Below, piece by piece: positions 15,014 to 24,308 of a DNA stretch of 64,000 nt. Under the pieces are notes generated by a model that was given only the letters and a program-made list of their open reading frames with translations, did no database searches and was not told where the DNA came from. Positions within the stretch are counted from its first letter, which is position 1. Each line of letters opens with the position of its first letter. The translations under genes were made by a program, and so were the position numbers. Source of the stretch: Geodermatophilus tzadiensis. GTDB taxonomy: Bacteria > Actinomycetota > Actinomycetes > Mycobacteriales > Geodermatophilaceae. The DNA lies in contig NZ_PVTG01000008.1 of assembly GCF_003002915.1 (NCBI RefSeq), positions 1 through 64,000 on the forward strand, in the 5' to 3' direction.

Positions 15014-16558
15014 GTGTACGTCACCCAGGGTCTGCACCGCCACGTCCAGCAGCGCCCGCATGAGGTCGCCACCGTCTGCGCCGGCCGCACCCGCACCCAC
15101 GCCGAGTCGGTCGACCGGATCGCCCGCCTCGCGGCCGCGCTGCAGAAGCTCGGCATCCGGGACGGCGAGCGCGCGGCGATCCTGTCGCTGAACTCCGACC
15201 GGTACCACGAGTTCCTCGGCGCGACGCTGTGGGCCGGCGGCGTCGTCGTCCCCGTCAACATCCGCTGGAGCGTCCCCGAGATCGCCGACTCCCTCGCCGA
15301 GGTCGGCGCCTCCGTCCTCGTCGTCGACGATGTCTTCGCCGGCTGCGTCGACGGCATCCGGTCGGCGCACCCCGGGCTGCGGTCCGTAGTCCACGCCGGC
15401 GACGGCCCGACCCCCGACGGCTTGCTCTCCTTCGAGGAGCTCGTCGCGGCGCACGAGCCGGTCGAGGACGCCCGCCGCGGCGGCGCCGACCTGGCCGGCG
15501 TCTTCTACACCGGCGGCACCACCGGCCGGTCCAAGGGCGTCACGCTCAGCCACGACAACCTGCTGACGTCGTCCATGGGCGGGCTGGCCGCCGTCCACTT
15601 CCCGCCCGGCGCGGTCGGCCTGCACTCCGCGCCGATGTTCCACCTCGCCGCGTTCGCCCACTGGGTCGGCGGCGTCGTCGTCGGCGGCACGCAGGTGATG
15701 ATCCCGGTGTTCGACCCGGTCGCGGTGCTGACCGCCGTCCAGGAGCACCGCGTCACCGACCTGCTGCTGGTGCCCACGATGGTCCAGCTGGTCGTCGATC
15801 ACCCGCGGGTCGACGAGTTCGACCTGACCAGCGTCCGGCGGGTGCTCTACGGCGCCTCCCCGATGTCCGACGCCCTGCTCGGCCGGGCGATGAAGGCCTG
15901 GCCCAACGCACGCTTCATGCAGGCCTACGGCATGACCGAGCTCGCCCCCGGGGCCACCGTGCTCACCCCCGAGGACCACGAGGACCCGCGGCACCGGCGC
16001 TCCGTCGGCCGCGCCGCGCCGCACACCGAGGTGCGCGTCGTCGGCCCGGACGACGTCGAGCTGCCCCGCCGCGAGGTCGGCGAGGTCGTCGTCCGCGGCG
16101 GCAACGTGATGCTCGGCTACTGGGATCGTCCGCAGGAGACCGCCGAGGCGCTGCGCGGCGGGTGGATGCACACCGGCGACGCCGGCTGGATGGACGACGA
16201 CGGTTACCTCTACCTCACCGACCGCCTCAAGGACATGATCATCTCCGGCGGGGAGAACGTGTACTCGGTCGAGGTGGAGAACGTCCTCGCCCAGCACCCG
16301 GCCGTGGCCACCTGCGCGGTCATCGGCGTCCCCGACGAGACCTGGGGCGAGCGGGTGCACGCCGTCGTCGTCCCGGCGGCCGGCGCCACCGTCACCCTCG
16401 AGGAGCTGCGAGCCTTCTGCGCCGACCGGCTCGCCGGGTACAAGACGCCGCGGTCGATGGACGTCGTCGACGCGCTGCCGCTCTCCCCCGTGGGCAAGGT
16501 GCTCAAGCGGACGCTGCGCGAGCCCTACTGGGCCAGCCAGGACCGTGGCGTCCACTGA
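15014..16558 (+). CDS. Acyl-CoA synthetase (AMP-forming, long-chain fatty acid-CoA ligase type)
   Basis: 514 aa of the ANL superfamily, activating a carboxylic acid with ATP and CoA via an acyl-adenylate. The P-loop YTGGTTGRSKG lies at 165-175, followed by the A5 motif YGMTE, the TGD motif (MHTGDAGWMDDDGY), RLKDMIISGGENVYSVEVE at the hinge, and the C-terminal catalytic lysine region SPVGKVLKRTLRE. The GTG start is preceded by GGAGAAGGGGG. The 3' end overlaps the UbiB-like kinase gene by 14 nt, so the two are cotranscribed, with the nitronate monooxygenase third. The substrate is not evident from sequence. Confidence 0.9.
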   Translation: MYVTQGLHRHVQQRPHEVATVCAGRTRTHAESVDRIARLAAALQKLGIRDGERAAILSLNSDRYHEFLGATLWAGGVVVPVNIRWSVPEIADSLAEVGASVLVVDDVFAGCVDGIRSAHPGLRSVVHAGDGPTPDGLLSFEELVAAHEPVEDARRGGADLAGVFYTGGTTGRSKGVTLSHDNLLTSSMGGLAAVHFPPGAVGLHSAPMFHLAAFAHWVGGVVVGGTQVMIPVFDPVAVLTAVQEHRVTDLLLVPTMVQLVVDHPRVDEFDLTSVRRVLYGASPMSDALLGRAMKAWPNARFMQAYGMTELAPGATVLTPEDHEDPRHRRSVGRAAPHTEVRVVGPDDVELPRREVGEVVVRGGNVMLGYWDRPQETAEALRGGWMHTGDAGWMDDDGYLYLTDRLKDMIISGGENVYSVEVENVLAQHPAVATCAVIGVPDETWGERVHAVVVPAAGATVTLEELRAFCADRLAGYKTPRSMDVVDALPLSPVGKVLKRTLREPYWASQDRGVH

Positions 16559-17891
16559 TGGGGACGGCCGGCCGACCAGCAGCCGGCTCGCCCGCACCGC
16601 CCGGCTCGCCGCGCTGCCCGCGGCGTACGCCGGGCGCACCGCCCTCGGCCTCGGCAAGCGGATCGGCGGCCACCCCGCCGAGGTGGTCGCCGCGCAGGTG
16701 CAGCAGCGGACCGCCGAGCAGCTGTTCGCCACCCTCGGCCAGCTCAAGGGCGGCGCGATGAAGGTCGGCCAGGCGATGTCGGCGATGGAGGCCGCCCTGC
16801 CCGAGCAGCTGGTCGGCCCCTACCGCGAGGCGCTCGTCCGGCTGCAGGACGCAGCACCGGCGATGCCGGCGCCGATGGTGCACGAGGAGCTCACCCGGTC
16901 CCTCGGCGAGAGCTGGCGGGAGTGGTTCCGCGACTTCGACGACCGGCCGGTGGCGGCGGCCAGCGTCGGGCAGGTGCACCGCGCCACCTGGTCCGACGGC
17001 AGCCCGGTGGCGGTGAAGGTCCAGTACCCGGGCGCCGGCGACGCGCTGGTCGCCGACCTGAACGTGCTGCAGCGGGCGGCGCCGCTCATGCAGGCGGCCA
17101 TGCCCGGCCTCGACGCCCGGCAGCTGATCGCCGAGCTGCGCGACCGGCTCGTCGAGGAGGTCGACTACGTGCAGGAGGCCGACGCGCAGACCGCGTTCGC
17201 CGACGCCTACCGCGACGACCCCGACGTCTGCGTCCCCGAGGTGCTCGCCGGCGAGGACCACGTGCTGGTGAGCCGCTGGGTCGACGGGACGCCGCTGTCG
17301 CGGGTCATCACCGACGGCGCCCCGGGCGACCGCGACCGCGCCGGCCTGCTGCTGGTGCGCCTGTTCTGCTCCGCCCCCGAGCGCGCGCGGCGGCTGCACG
17401 GCGACCCGCACCCCGGCAACTTCCGGCTGCTGCCCGACGGCCGGCTCGCCGTCCTCGACTTCGGCGCCACCGAGGCCCTCCCCGACGGCTGGCCGGCCCG
17501 GCTCGGCCCCCTCCTCGCCGCCGGTCGGGACGGCGACGCCGCGGCCCTGCACCGCATCGCCGCCTCCGCGCGGCTGCTGCGCCCCGACGAGGTGACCGCA
17601 CAGGCCCTGATGGACCTGCTCGACCCCTACCTGCAGCCGCTGCGCGAGCCCGCCTACCGGTTCGCCCGCGCCTGGATGCAGGAGCAGACGAAGGTCTCCT
17701 CCGACCCGTTCAGCGCCGCCTCCCGCACCCAGCGCCGGCTCGCCATCCCGCCGCGGCACCTGCTGCTGCAGCGCGTGGCCGTGGGACTGGTCGGCGTCCT
17801 CTGCTCGCTGGGCGCCACGGTGGCCGTCGACGGCGAGGTCCGCCGCTGGCTGCCCGGCTACGCGGACGCGACCCCGGCGGCGAGGACCTGA
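16545..17891 (+). CDS. ABC1/UbiB-family atypical kinase-like protein
   Basis: 448 aa with the family signatures: KVGQ (73-76) of the N-terminal extension, the Ala-rich loop VAAASVGQVHRA near 137-147, AVKVQYPG, the EVDYVQEA motif, HGDPHPGNF and LDFGA (metal-binding). UbiB/COQ8 proteins are ATPases that support isoprenoid-quinone or lipid biosynthesis. The C-terminal hydrophobic helix (VAVGLVGVLCSLGATVAVDG) suggests membrane association. GTG 16545 overlaps the preceding ligase. Because actinobacteria use menaquinone, its role here is probably lipid-related (inference). Confidence 0.9.
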   Translation: MASTDGDGRPTSSRLARTARLAALPAAYAGRTALGLGKRIGGHPAEVVAAQVQQRTAEQLFATLGQLKGGAMKVGQAMSAMEAALPEQLVGPYREALVRLQDAAPAMPAPMVHEELTRSLGESWREWFRDFDDRPVAAASVGQVHRATWSDGSPVAVKVQYPGAGDALVADLNVLQRAAPLMQAAMPGLDARQLIAELRDRLVEEVDYVQEADAQTAFADAYRDDPDVCVPEVLAGEDHVLVSRWVDGTPLSRVITDGAPGDRDRAGLLLVRLFCSAPERARRLHGDPHPGNFRLLPDGRLAVLDFGATEALPDGWPARLGPLLAAGRDGDAAALHRIAASARLLRPDEVTAQALMDLLDPYLQPLREPAYRFARAWMQEQTKVSSDPFSAASRTQRRLAIPPRHLLLQRVAVGLVGVLCSLGATVAVDGEVRRWLPGYADATPAART

Positions 17892-17894
17892 GCC

Positions 17895-18863
17895 GTGCGC
17901 ACGCCGTTCACCGAGCTGGTCGGGTGCCGGGTCCCGATCCAGCAGGCCCCGATGGGGACCATCTCCTCGCCGGACCTCGCGGTCGCGGTCGCCGAGGCCG
18001 GCGGCGTCGGCACCCTCACCGCGCTCGGTCTCCCGCCCGCGGTGCTGCTGCGGCGGCTCGACGAGGTGCGCGCGCGCACGTCCGGCGTGCTGTCGGCCAA
18101 CGTCGTCACCCCGGACGTCGACGACGGCCTGCTCACCGCCGTCGCCGAGCGGGTGCGGCTGGTCGACTTCTTCTGGTTCGACCCCGCACCGCGCCTGGTG
18201 GAGCGCGCCCACCGGGCCGGGGCGCTCGTCAACTGGCAGGTCGGGTCGACGGCGGAGGCGCGCGCCGCGGTGGACGCCGGCTGCGACGTCGTCACGGTGC
18301 AGGGCGTCGAGGCCGGCGGGCACGTCCGCGGCGCCACGCCCCTGCGGACCCTGCTGCGCGAGGTGCTCGACGCGGTCGACGTCCCCGTGCTCGCCGCCGG
18401 CGGCATCAGCGACGGGCGGTCGTTCGCCGAGGTGCTGGCGGCGGGCGCGGCCGGTGCGCGGATCGGCACGCGCTTCCTCGCGACTCCCGAGTCCGGCGCC
18501 CACCCGGCGTACAAGCGGGCCGTCGTCGACGCCGCCGGCGACTGCACCGAGATCACCGGTGCGTTCGCCGTCGGCTGCCCGCTGTGCGCCACCAGCCCGC
18601 GGGCCCGGGTGCTGCGGACCGCGGTGGAGCGGCTCGCCGAGGTCGACGACGACGTCGCTGCCACGATCGGCCGCGACCGGGTCCCGGTTCCGCGCGGGTC
18701 CGGCCTCCCGCCCGTGGCCGGCGTCGAGGGCCGGCTCGACGCGATGGCCCTGTACGCGGGTGCCGCCGTCGGCTCGGTGGGCGACGTCCGGCCCGCCGCC
18801 GAGGTGGTCGCCGAACTGGTGGCCGCGGTCGAGCGTCCGACCGTGCCGGGCTCCACTGGCTAG
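17895..18863 (+). CDS. Nitronate monooxygenase (2-nitropropane dioxygenase family)
   Basis: 322-aa FMN-dependent TIM-barrel enzyme oxidising alkyl nitronates, or used as a generic flavin oxidoreductase. Motifs: IQQAPMG at the N-terminus, VQGVEAGGHVRG (the catalytic-His-bearing EAGGH), VLAAGGISDGRS and GARIGTRFLATPES for phosphate binding. Only 3 bp separate it from the kinase gene, giving a three-gene operon. Its TAG stop and the stop of the convergent DUF2332 gene share the same CTAG at 18860-18863. Confidence 0.88.
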   Translation: MRTPFTELVGCRVPIQQAPMGTISSPDLAVAVAEAGGVGTLTALGLPPAVLLRRLDEVRARTSGVLSANVVTPDVDDGLLTAVAERVRLVDFFWFDPAPRLVERAHRAGALVNWQVGSTAEARAAVDAGCDVVTVQGVEAGGHVRGATPLRTLLREVLDAVDVPVLAAGGISDGRSFAEVLAAGAAGARIGTRFLATPESGAHPAYKRAVVDAAGDCTEITGAFAVGCPLCATSPRARVLRTAVERLAEVDDDVAATIGRDRVPVPRGSGLPPVAGVEGRLDAMALYAGAAVGSVGDVRPAAEVVAELVAAVERPTVPGSTG

Positions 18864-19903
18864 GAGTCCGCGAGCCAGGACAGCAGCCGGCCCCGCGACC
18901 AGCAGCGGCCGACCGCCTCGGCGTGCAGCGCCGACCCGCCGAGCACCGTCACACCGACGGTGCTGTGCCCGGAGGCGCGGCGGTCACCGAGCGTCGGGAC
19001 CGCCGGCGCGACGCCGACGCCCTCCACCGACACCCACGCCACCACACGCCGGGCCGCCACCTCGTCGAGCCGGTGCAGGAAGCGCAGCCGGCCCTCCAGC
19101 GGGTACCGCGACAGCGCCCACGTCGTGGTGACGACGGGCAGCGCGCCGTCGGGCACCCGGGCCACGGCGTCGGGCAGCACCTCGACGGCGTCCCCGCACA
19201 CGAGCTGCGGCGGGTCGGCCGTCATCAGCGCGAGCTCGGCTTCGAGCTGCGCCGCCCGCTCCGGCTCATCAGGCGGCACGCAGGCCCGCAGCCACCGGGC
19301 GTCGTCGGGGTCGGTCACGTCGACCGGGTCGGGGTCGACGGCGACCCGCGCCACCACCTCGGGCACCGCCGTCGCCGGTACGGGCCGGGCGCCGACGACC
19401 GACGCCGACAGCTGCACGGGCGACGCCGGGTCGCCCAGCCGCTGCCCGGTGCCGTACGTGATGCCGAGGCGGTCGAGGTGGGTGTTGAGCCCCACTGGGG
19501 AGCCGACGTCGACCAGCCCGACCGCGTCCGCACCCGCCCGCCGCGCGGCCTCGGCGACGGCCGGGTACAGCACGGCGCAGCGGGCGGTCTCGACGGTGCG
19601 CACCGGCCGGCGCGCGGCGAGCACGTCGGGCGTCCGCAGCAGCGTGTCGACCGCCGCGACGGCCGCGGCCTCGTCGTCCCCGGCCGCGTAGGCGGCGGCG
19701 AGCGCCGGGGCGCGGCCGGCCAGCGCCAGGTCGTGCAGCGCGGCGAGCAGCACCGCGGGCTGCCGGGCGCGCGCCGCCTGGAGAGCCTGCAGCGCGCCGG
19801 CCGACCCGCTCAGCGCGACGGCCACCCGCGCGGACAGCGGCGACGTCCCGGCAGCGTCCTCGGCGAAGCGCCGGTACACCTCGGCGAGGTCGCGGGCGGG
19901 CAT
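18860..19903 (-). CDS. DUF2332 family protein
   Basis: 347 aa, matching the actinobacterial DUF2332 family: YRRFAEDAAGTSPL at the N-terminus, SGSAGALQAL, and the central ARRAGADAVGLVDVGSPVGLN, a methyltransferase-like motif I region. Later segments are ARWLRACVPPDEPERAAQLEAE and VTTTWALSRYP. The fold is thought to resemble class I methyltransferases, but no activity is assigned. It begins 4 bp after the enoyl-CoA hydratase stop on the same strand, so the two form an operon. Confidence 0.85.
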   Translation of the reverse strand: MPARDLAEVYRRFAEDAAGTSPLSARVAVALSGSAGALQALQAARARQPAVLLAALHDLALAGRAPALAAAYAAGDDEAAAVAAVDTLLRTPDVLAARRPVRTVETARCAVLYPAVAEAARRAGADAVGLVDVGSPVGLNTHLDRLGITYGTGQRLGDPASPVQLSASVVGARPVPATAVPEVVARVAVDPDPVDVTDPDDARWLRACVPPDEPERAAQLEAELALMTADPPQLVCGDAVEVLPDAVARVPDGALPVVTTTWALSRYPLEGRLRFLHRLDEVAARRVVAWVSVEGVGVAPAVPTLGDRRASGHSTVGVTVLGGSALHAEAVGRCWSRGRLLSWLADS

Positions 19904-19907
19904 GCGC

Positions 19908-20651
19908 TCAGCGGGCCTGCCGGCGCATCGACCACATCTGCGCGGGGCGCTCGAACTGGCTGGCGACCTCCCAGCTCACCGCGCCGTTGACGACCTCGCG
20001 CCGGAAGTTGCCCACGGCCACCCGCGCCAGCTCCGGGTCGGCGGCGACGCGGCCGGCCAGCTCCAGCGCGCGCGACTCGACGTCGGCGTCGTCCACCGAC
20101 TCCCACGCCAGGCCCAGCTCGGCGGCGCGCGTCCCGTTGATCTCCTCGCCGAACAGCGCCATCGCCGCGGCGGCCTCGCGGCCGATCAGCCGCGACAGGA
20201 TGACGAAGTGCCCGCCGCCGGGGTGCATGCCGCGCTTGAGGAAGCCGGCCAGCAGCCGGGCGTCGTTCGCGACGATCCGCAGGTCGGCGGCCAGCAGCAT
20301 GTTCATCCCGGCGCCGACGGCCGACCCGCGGACGGCGGCGACGGTGGGCACCTTCACCTGGCCCAGCCGGTAGAAGGAGTCGTAGATCCGGCTCATGCCG
20401 TCGTAGGCGTCGGGCGCGGCCGGGTCCTGGCCCGCGCTGGTCAGCGTGGCGACGTCCCCGCCCGCGCAGAACGACTTCCCCACCGCCCGGACGACGAGCG
20501 CGCCCACCTCGGGCTGCGCGTCCACCTCGTCGAGGACGCCGATCAGCTCGGACGCCATCTGCGGCGTCAGCGCGTTGCGGCGGTCGGGCGCGTTGAGCGT
20601 CACCACCGCCACGCCGCCGTCGACCTCGAGCAGGACCTCGGCGTCAGCCAC
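19908..20651 (-). CDS. Enoyl-CoA hydratase/isomerase
   Basis: 247-aa crotonase-fold enzyme acting on acyl-CoA thioesters. Oxyanion-hole segments are visible: NAPDRRNALTPQM and SFCAGGDVATL, then VRGSAVGAGMNMLLAADLRI and LLAGFLKRGMHPGGG. Where classical hydratases have two catalytic Glu, the second region reads KRGMHPGGG, without an obvious Glu at the second site, so it may be an isomerase or thioesterase-like member. GTG 20651 is preceded by GGAGGTG. First gene of an operon with DUF2332. Confidence 0.85.
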   Translation of the reverse strand: MADAEVLLEVDGGVAVVTLNAPDRRNALTPQMASELIGVLDEVDAQPEVGALVVRAVGKSFCAGGDVATLTSAGQDPAAPDAYDGMSRIYDSFYRLGQVKVPTVAAVRGSAVGAGMNMLLAADLRIVANDARLLAGFLKRGMHPGGGHFVILSRLIGREAAAAMALFGEEINGTRAAELGLAWESVDDADVESRALELAGRVAADPELARVAVGNFRREVVNGAVSWEVASQFERPAQMWSMRRQAR

Positions 20652-20773
20652 GAGCGCACCTCCACGTCAGGGGCCCGGCACCGCTGCCGGTCCGTCGGGG
20701 CATCAGACCACGGCGCCCGGTTGCCGCCCCGGCCGGGACGGACCCACACTCGCCTCCCGACCCCGGAGCCCGC

Positions 20774-21835
20774 ATGCCGTCCGCCCGCCGCGCCGCACTG
20801 GTCCTCCTCGCGATGGTGGCGACCGGGTGCACCGCCGTCGAGGGCGAGCCCAGCCCGGCGCCGCGGACGTTAAGCGAGTCCCTCGGCACGGTCGACCTCG
20901 ACGCCGCCTCCCCCGCCGGTGTCGACGTCCTCGACCTCGCGCCCGCTCCCGACGGCGGCACGCTGGCGCTGCTCGCCGACACCGCCGACCCGCGCGTCGG
21001 GTACCTGACGACCGTCGGCGCGGACGGGCTCGGCGACGTCCGCCGGCTCGACGACGTCGGCACGCAGGTGTTCCCCATCGCCGACGGCACCGTCCTCGTG
21101 GCGGGCCCCGGCCGGCTCACCCGGATCCCGCCCGGCCAGGAGCCCACGCTGGTGGAGGTCGACGTCGCCGGTGACCCCGCCGCCCTCTCCCCCGACGGCC
21201 GCCGCCTCTACGTCGCCGCCGACCGCCGGCTCGTGGCCGTGGACGCCGGCACCGGGGAGGTCGTCGCCACCGCCGACCTCGGCGAGGGGCTCACCGTGGC
21301 GGCGCTGGCCGTCGGCCCGGACGGCGGACCGACCGCGCTGCTCGGCGACGCCCGCGCCGCCGACCTGGCCGACGTCGCCGTCCTCGGGACCTGGGACGCC
21401 GACCTGCAGCAGCAGGGCACCCTCGTCGAGCTCGCCCCGGACGAGCCGGCCAGCATCCCGTCGGCGCTGGAGGTCACCGACGACGGCACCGCCGTCGCCA
21501 CCCTCACCACCGGCGGCGACGAGCCCTTCCGCGTGGTCACCGTGGCCGACGGCGAGGTCACCGCCTCGCACGCCGTCCCGGGCACCGACCGCACTCCCGC
21601 CGACCTCGCCGTCTCGCCCGACGCGCGGGTCGCCTACCTGCCGGTGGTCGGCTTCGAGGTGGAATCCGGCGTGGTCACCCTCGACCTGGCCGCCGGCGGG
21701 CAGCTCGCCGACGTGCAGCTGTGCGAGGGCCAGGGCGCTTTCGGGCAGGTGGAGCTCGCCGGCGAGACGCTCACCGTCGTCGGCTCCTGCATCACCGGCG
21801 ACGCGCCGTCGACCACCGCCTTCCTCGTGGGCTGA
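20774..21835 (+). CDS. Secreted lipoprotein, beta-propeller-like (copy 2)
   Basis: 353 aa, paralogue of the lipoprotein at 13964. Signal peptide ALVLLAMVATGC with lipobox Cys near 19, then LGTVDLDAAS, VDVLDLAPAPDG, propeller-like strands (RRLYVAADRRLVAVDAGTGEV, ALEVTDDGTAVATLTTGG, VAYLPVVGF) and ending VGSCITGDAPSTTAFLVG. The start and end motifs of the two copies match, while the middle has diverged and is longer here. It is divergent from the enoyl-CoA hydratase gene (122-bp shared promoter region) and convergent with the SGNH hydrolase gene (33 bp). Function unknown. Confidence 0.75.
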   Translation: MPSARRAALVLLAMVATGCTAVEGEPSPAPRTLSESLGTVDLDAASPAGVDVLDLAPAPDGGTLALLADTADPRVGYLTTVGADGLGDVRRLDDVGTQVFPIADGTVLVAGPGRLTRIPPGQEPTLVEVDVAGDPAALSPDGRRLYVAADRRLVAVDAGTGEVVATADLGEGLTVAALAVGPDGGPTALLGDARAADLADVAVLGTWDADLQQQGTLVELAPDEPASIPSALEVTDDGTAVATLTTGGDEPFRVVTVADGEVTASHAVPGTDRTPADLAVSPDARVAYLPVVGFEVESGVVTLDLAAGGQLADVQLCEGQGAFGQVELAGETLTVVGSCITGDAPSTTAFLVG

Positions 21836-21868
21836 CCCTCGCGGGCCCGCGCGAAGGGCTCCGGGGCC

Positions 21869-22717
21869 TCAGCGGGCGAGAGTCGCGTACAGCTCCTCGG
21901 CGATCGTGACGTGACCGGCGGCGTTCGGGTGCAGGCAATCCCGCCCGCCGACGTACTCGCTCGGGTCGAGGGCGCCGTACAGATCGGTGACCTGGGCGCC
22001 GGTGTTCGCCGCGACCTGGCGGATGACGTCGTTGAGCCCCGCCTGCAGCGACAGGGACAGCACGTCCGGGACGGCGCCACCCTCCAGGACGACGTCCGCG
22101 ATCGCCGGTGCGAGGCGGTTGAGCCCGGTCAGGAAGCAGGAGCCGATCGGGTTGTAGTACGTCGTCACCACGACCTCGGTGTCGCGGCCCGCGGCGGCGA
22201 CCAGCTTCCCGAGGATCTCGGCGAGGCGCTCCCTGACGCCGGCCAGCGCGGCCTCCACCGTGGCCTGGCAGCCCGTCGGCGTGGCGGTGGTGATGCAGGC
22301 CGCGGTCACCGGACCGAAGACGTCGTTGCCGCCGATGGTCACGGTGATGACCTCGACGTCGTTCTTCGGGTCGCGGTCGCCGTTGCGCTCGGTGATCAGG
22401 GCCAGCGCCCCGGGCAGCTGGTCGCTGATCAGGGTCGCCGTCGTCGCGCCGGCCACGGCCCGGTTCTCCAGCTGGAAGTCCGCCAGCGACCGCCCGGTCG
22501 CCTTGTCCGCGGCCGGGTTGTAGTCGGCGTCGAGGAGGTCCTCGAGCAGCTCGGGGTAACCGCTCACCTTCGGCACCGCGCCGACGCCCGCGGGGACGGA
22601 GTCGCCCAGCGCCAGGTACACCGGCGACCCCAGAGGGGAACTCTCCTCGGCGACCGCGGGTGCCGCTGCCACCAGCGGCAGGAGCGCCGCCAACCCGACC
22701 ACCAACTGCCTGCGCAT
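21869..22717 (-). CDS. Secreted SGNH/GDSL-type esterase
   Basis: 282 aa from ATG 22717, which is preceded by GGGGGAGA; an upstream in-frame start was rejected because it would bury the signal peptide (LVVGLAALLPLVAAAPAVA). All hydrolase blocks are present: block I ALGDSVPAG (nucleophile Ser), block III TIGGNDVFG (Asn) and block V DCLHPNAAGH (catalytic Asp and His). Such enzymes hydrolyse acyl esters of lipids or polysaccharides outside the cell. Two internal Cys pairs (AACITTATPTGC) fit a secreted disulfide-bonded fold. Confidence 0.9.
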   Translation of the reverse strand: MRRQLVVGLAALLPLVAAAPAVAEESSPLGSPVYLALGDSVPAGVGAVPKVSGYPELLEDLLDADYNPAADKATGRSLADFQLENRAVAGATTATLISDQLPGALALITERNGDRDPKNDVEVITVTIGGNDVFGPVTAACITTATPTGCQATVEAALAGVRERLAEILGKLVAAAGRDTEVVVTTYYNPIGSCFLTGLNRLAPAIADVVLEGGAVPDVLSLSLQAGLNDVIRQVAANTGAQVTDLYGALDPSEYVGGRDCLHPNAAGHVTIAEELYATLAR

Positions 22718-22819
22718 GGTCTCCCCCGTTCCCGGACGGTTCCCCGTGCCGCCCTGCACGGGGTGTGCGGACCCCACCACCGACAGCAGGTGACCGACCA
22801 GGGTCGAAAGGCCGTGGCG

Positions 22820-23404
22820 TCAGGCCGGCGGAGTCCACCCGGGGTCGCGGCCGGTGGCTCCGAGCAGCCGGTCGAGCGCCGGGGCGTCGTCGGGCACGGG
22901 GACGCGTGGTCCGTAGAGGTCCGGCGGCCGGTCGTCGTCGCCGAAGGAGTCGGCGAAGGCGCGGCACGCCTCGGCGCCCTCGTCGTCCACGGTGTAGGGC
23001 TGCCCCGTGGCGACGGCGACGTCCCAGCCGTGGACGACCACCTCGTCGAGCGCGACGACGACGGCCACCTCGGCGGGCATCTCCACGCCACCGGCGGCGG
23101 TCATCCCCTCGTGCGCCGCGGGGTCGCGCCATGCGGCCGCCAGCGCGTCGAGCTGCTCGGGGATGTAGGTGCGCCAGTCGGCGGGCAGGTGCGCGGGGTC
23201 GGTGGAGGCGGAGCCGTCGACGGGCGTCTTCTCGGCGGCCATCCGGAAGGCGTACGCGAGTCCGGCCAGGTGGCCGAGGACCCCGGCCACGGTCGTGCCC
23301 TCGCACGGGGTGGGTGCGGTCAGCTGGTCGTCGCGGACCCCGGCCACCACGCGCGCCACCGCGGTCGCCGCCGGTTCCAGATCGAGCATCGGCATGTCGG
23401 TCAT
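22820..23404 (-). CDS. TIGR03086/DinB-like metal-binding protein (mycothiol-dependent enzyme family)
   Basis: 194 aa of the maleylpyruvate isomerase N-terminal/DinB superfamily common in actinobacteria. Characteristic segments: VRDDQLTAPTPCEGTTVAGV then LGHLAGLA (metal-ligand His), and ALDEVVVHGWDVAVATG, whose His is the usual third ligand. Members bind a divalent metal and many use mycothiol as cosubstrate. Specific substrate unknown. It is divergent from the gene at 23459. Confidence 0.82.
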   Translation of the reverse strand: MTDMPMLDLEPAATAVARVVAGVRDDQLTAPTPCEGTTVAGVLGHLAGLAYAFRMAAEKTPVDGSASTDPAHLPADWRTYIPEQLDALAAAWRDPAAHEGMTAAGGVEMPAEVAVVVALDEVVVHGWDVAVATGQPYTVDDEGAEACRAFADSFGDDDRPPDLYGPRVPVPDDAPALDRLLGATGRDPGWTPPA

Positions 23405-23458
23405 GACCCGCCGCGCCGCCGGGACTCATCGGCCACCGAGCCTCCGATCCGGGCGAGA

Positions 23459-24241
23459 ATGGCCTCCGTGACAGGGGGACGAGGGGACGAGACTGCCCTG
23501 GTCCTCCCGTCCGCCGGCCCCGACCCGATCCCGCTGGGCACCGCGCTGGCCGCCGTCCTCGGCTACGCCCGCGGACGGCGCCCGCTCTTCTTCCGCTCCC
23601 CCAGCGCGCCGCAGGGCCGCTGGTTCCAGGTGCTCGCCTACGGCTTCGACCGCTTCGACGGCCAGCCGCCCGAGACCGGCGACCGACCCACCGACCGCGA
23701 CGTCCTGCTCGCCGAGGGCCTGCACGGCCGGCTCGACCGGGCCGGGTGGCGCGCGGTGCGCACCGACCTGGACGAGGTGTGGCCGCTGCTGCGGGACCTC
23801 CGTGCCCGCGCCGGCGGCCGGGCGTTCTGGGAGCTCCCGGACGACGAGTTCTCCGTGCTGGCCGAGCCGGGCACGGTGGGCGCCGTCCTCCGCTCGCTCA
23901 CCGACCGGCCGACCGCGCGGCACGTCGCCGCCGCGCTGCACCACCGGCACCCGTCGCTGGTGCCGCTGGTCGACGGCGTCACGCGGCGGCAGCTGTGGGG
24001 CCACCTGCGCGAGGGCGACAGCGGCCCGGAGGCGTGCATCTCCCGGGAGGTGCACGCCAACGCCGCGGCCTTCGCCCGCCTGGAGACGGCGGCGGCGACG
24101 CTGCTCGGCCGGCCGGTGACCCGTCTGCGCCTGCACGACGTGCTGGTGTGGCTGGCCGGGTCGCTGCGGATGACGCACGCGGTCGCGCTCGGCCGGGCGC
24201 TGGCCGCTGAGTCGGGACAGGAGGCCGCACTCGCGCGGTGA
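23459..24241 (+). CDS. Conserved-looking protein of unknown function
   Basis: 260 aa from ATG 23459 (GTG 23468 is an alternative). I do not recognise the family. The protein is soluble, with an acidic N-terminal half, a WELPDDEFSVL segment, a helix-rich middle (TARHVAAALHHRHPSLVPLVDGV), LWGHLREGDSG and a helical C-terminus resembling actinobacterial DUF proteins that follow housekeeping genes. Typical GC-rich third positions support coding. Followed after about 67 bp by a lipoprotein operon on the same strand. Confidence 0.6.
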   Translation: MASVTGGRGDETALVLPSAGPDPIPLGTALAAVLGYARGRRPLFFRSPSAPQGRWFQVLAYGFDRFDGQPPETGDRPTDRDVLLAEGLHGRLDRAGWRAVRTDLDEVWPLLRDLRARAGGRAFWELPDDEFSVLAEPGTVGAVLRSLTDRPTARHVAAALHHRHPSLVPLVDGVTRRQLWGHLREGDSGPEACISREVHANAAAFARLETAAATLLGRPVTRLRLHDVLVWLAGSLRMTHAVALGRALAAESGQEAALAR

Positions 24242-24308
24242 CGCCCTTCGGGTGGCTCTCCACAGGGTCGGCCCACGCGGCGGTGTGATCTGGCTATCGT
24301 GCCGAGCC

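Noticed and set aside
13865-16747. 960-codon minus-strand frame
   Set aside because: Antisense to the lipoprotein and the acyl-CoA ligase; composed of Asp/Gly/Val repeats of shadow type.
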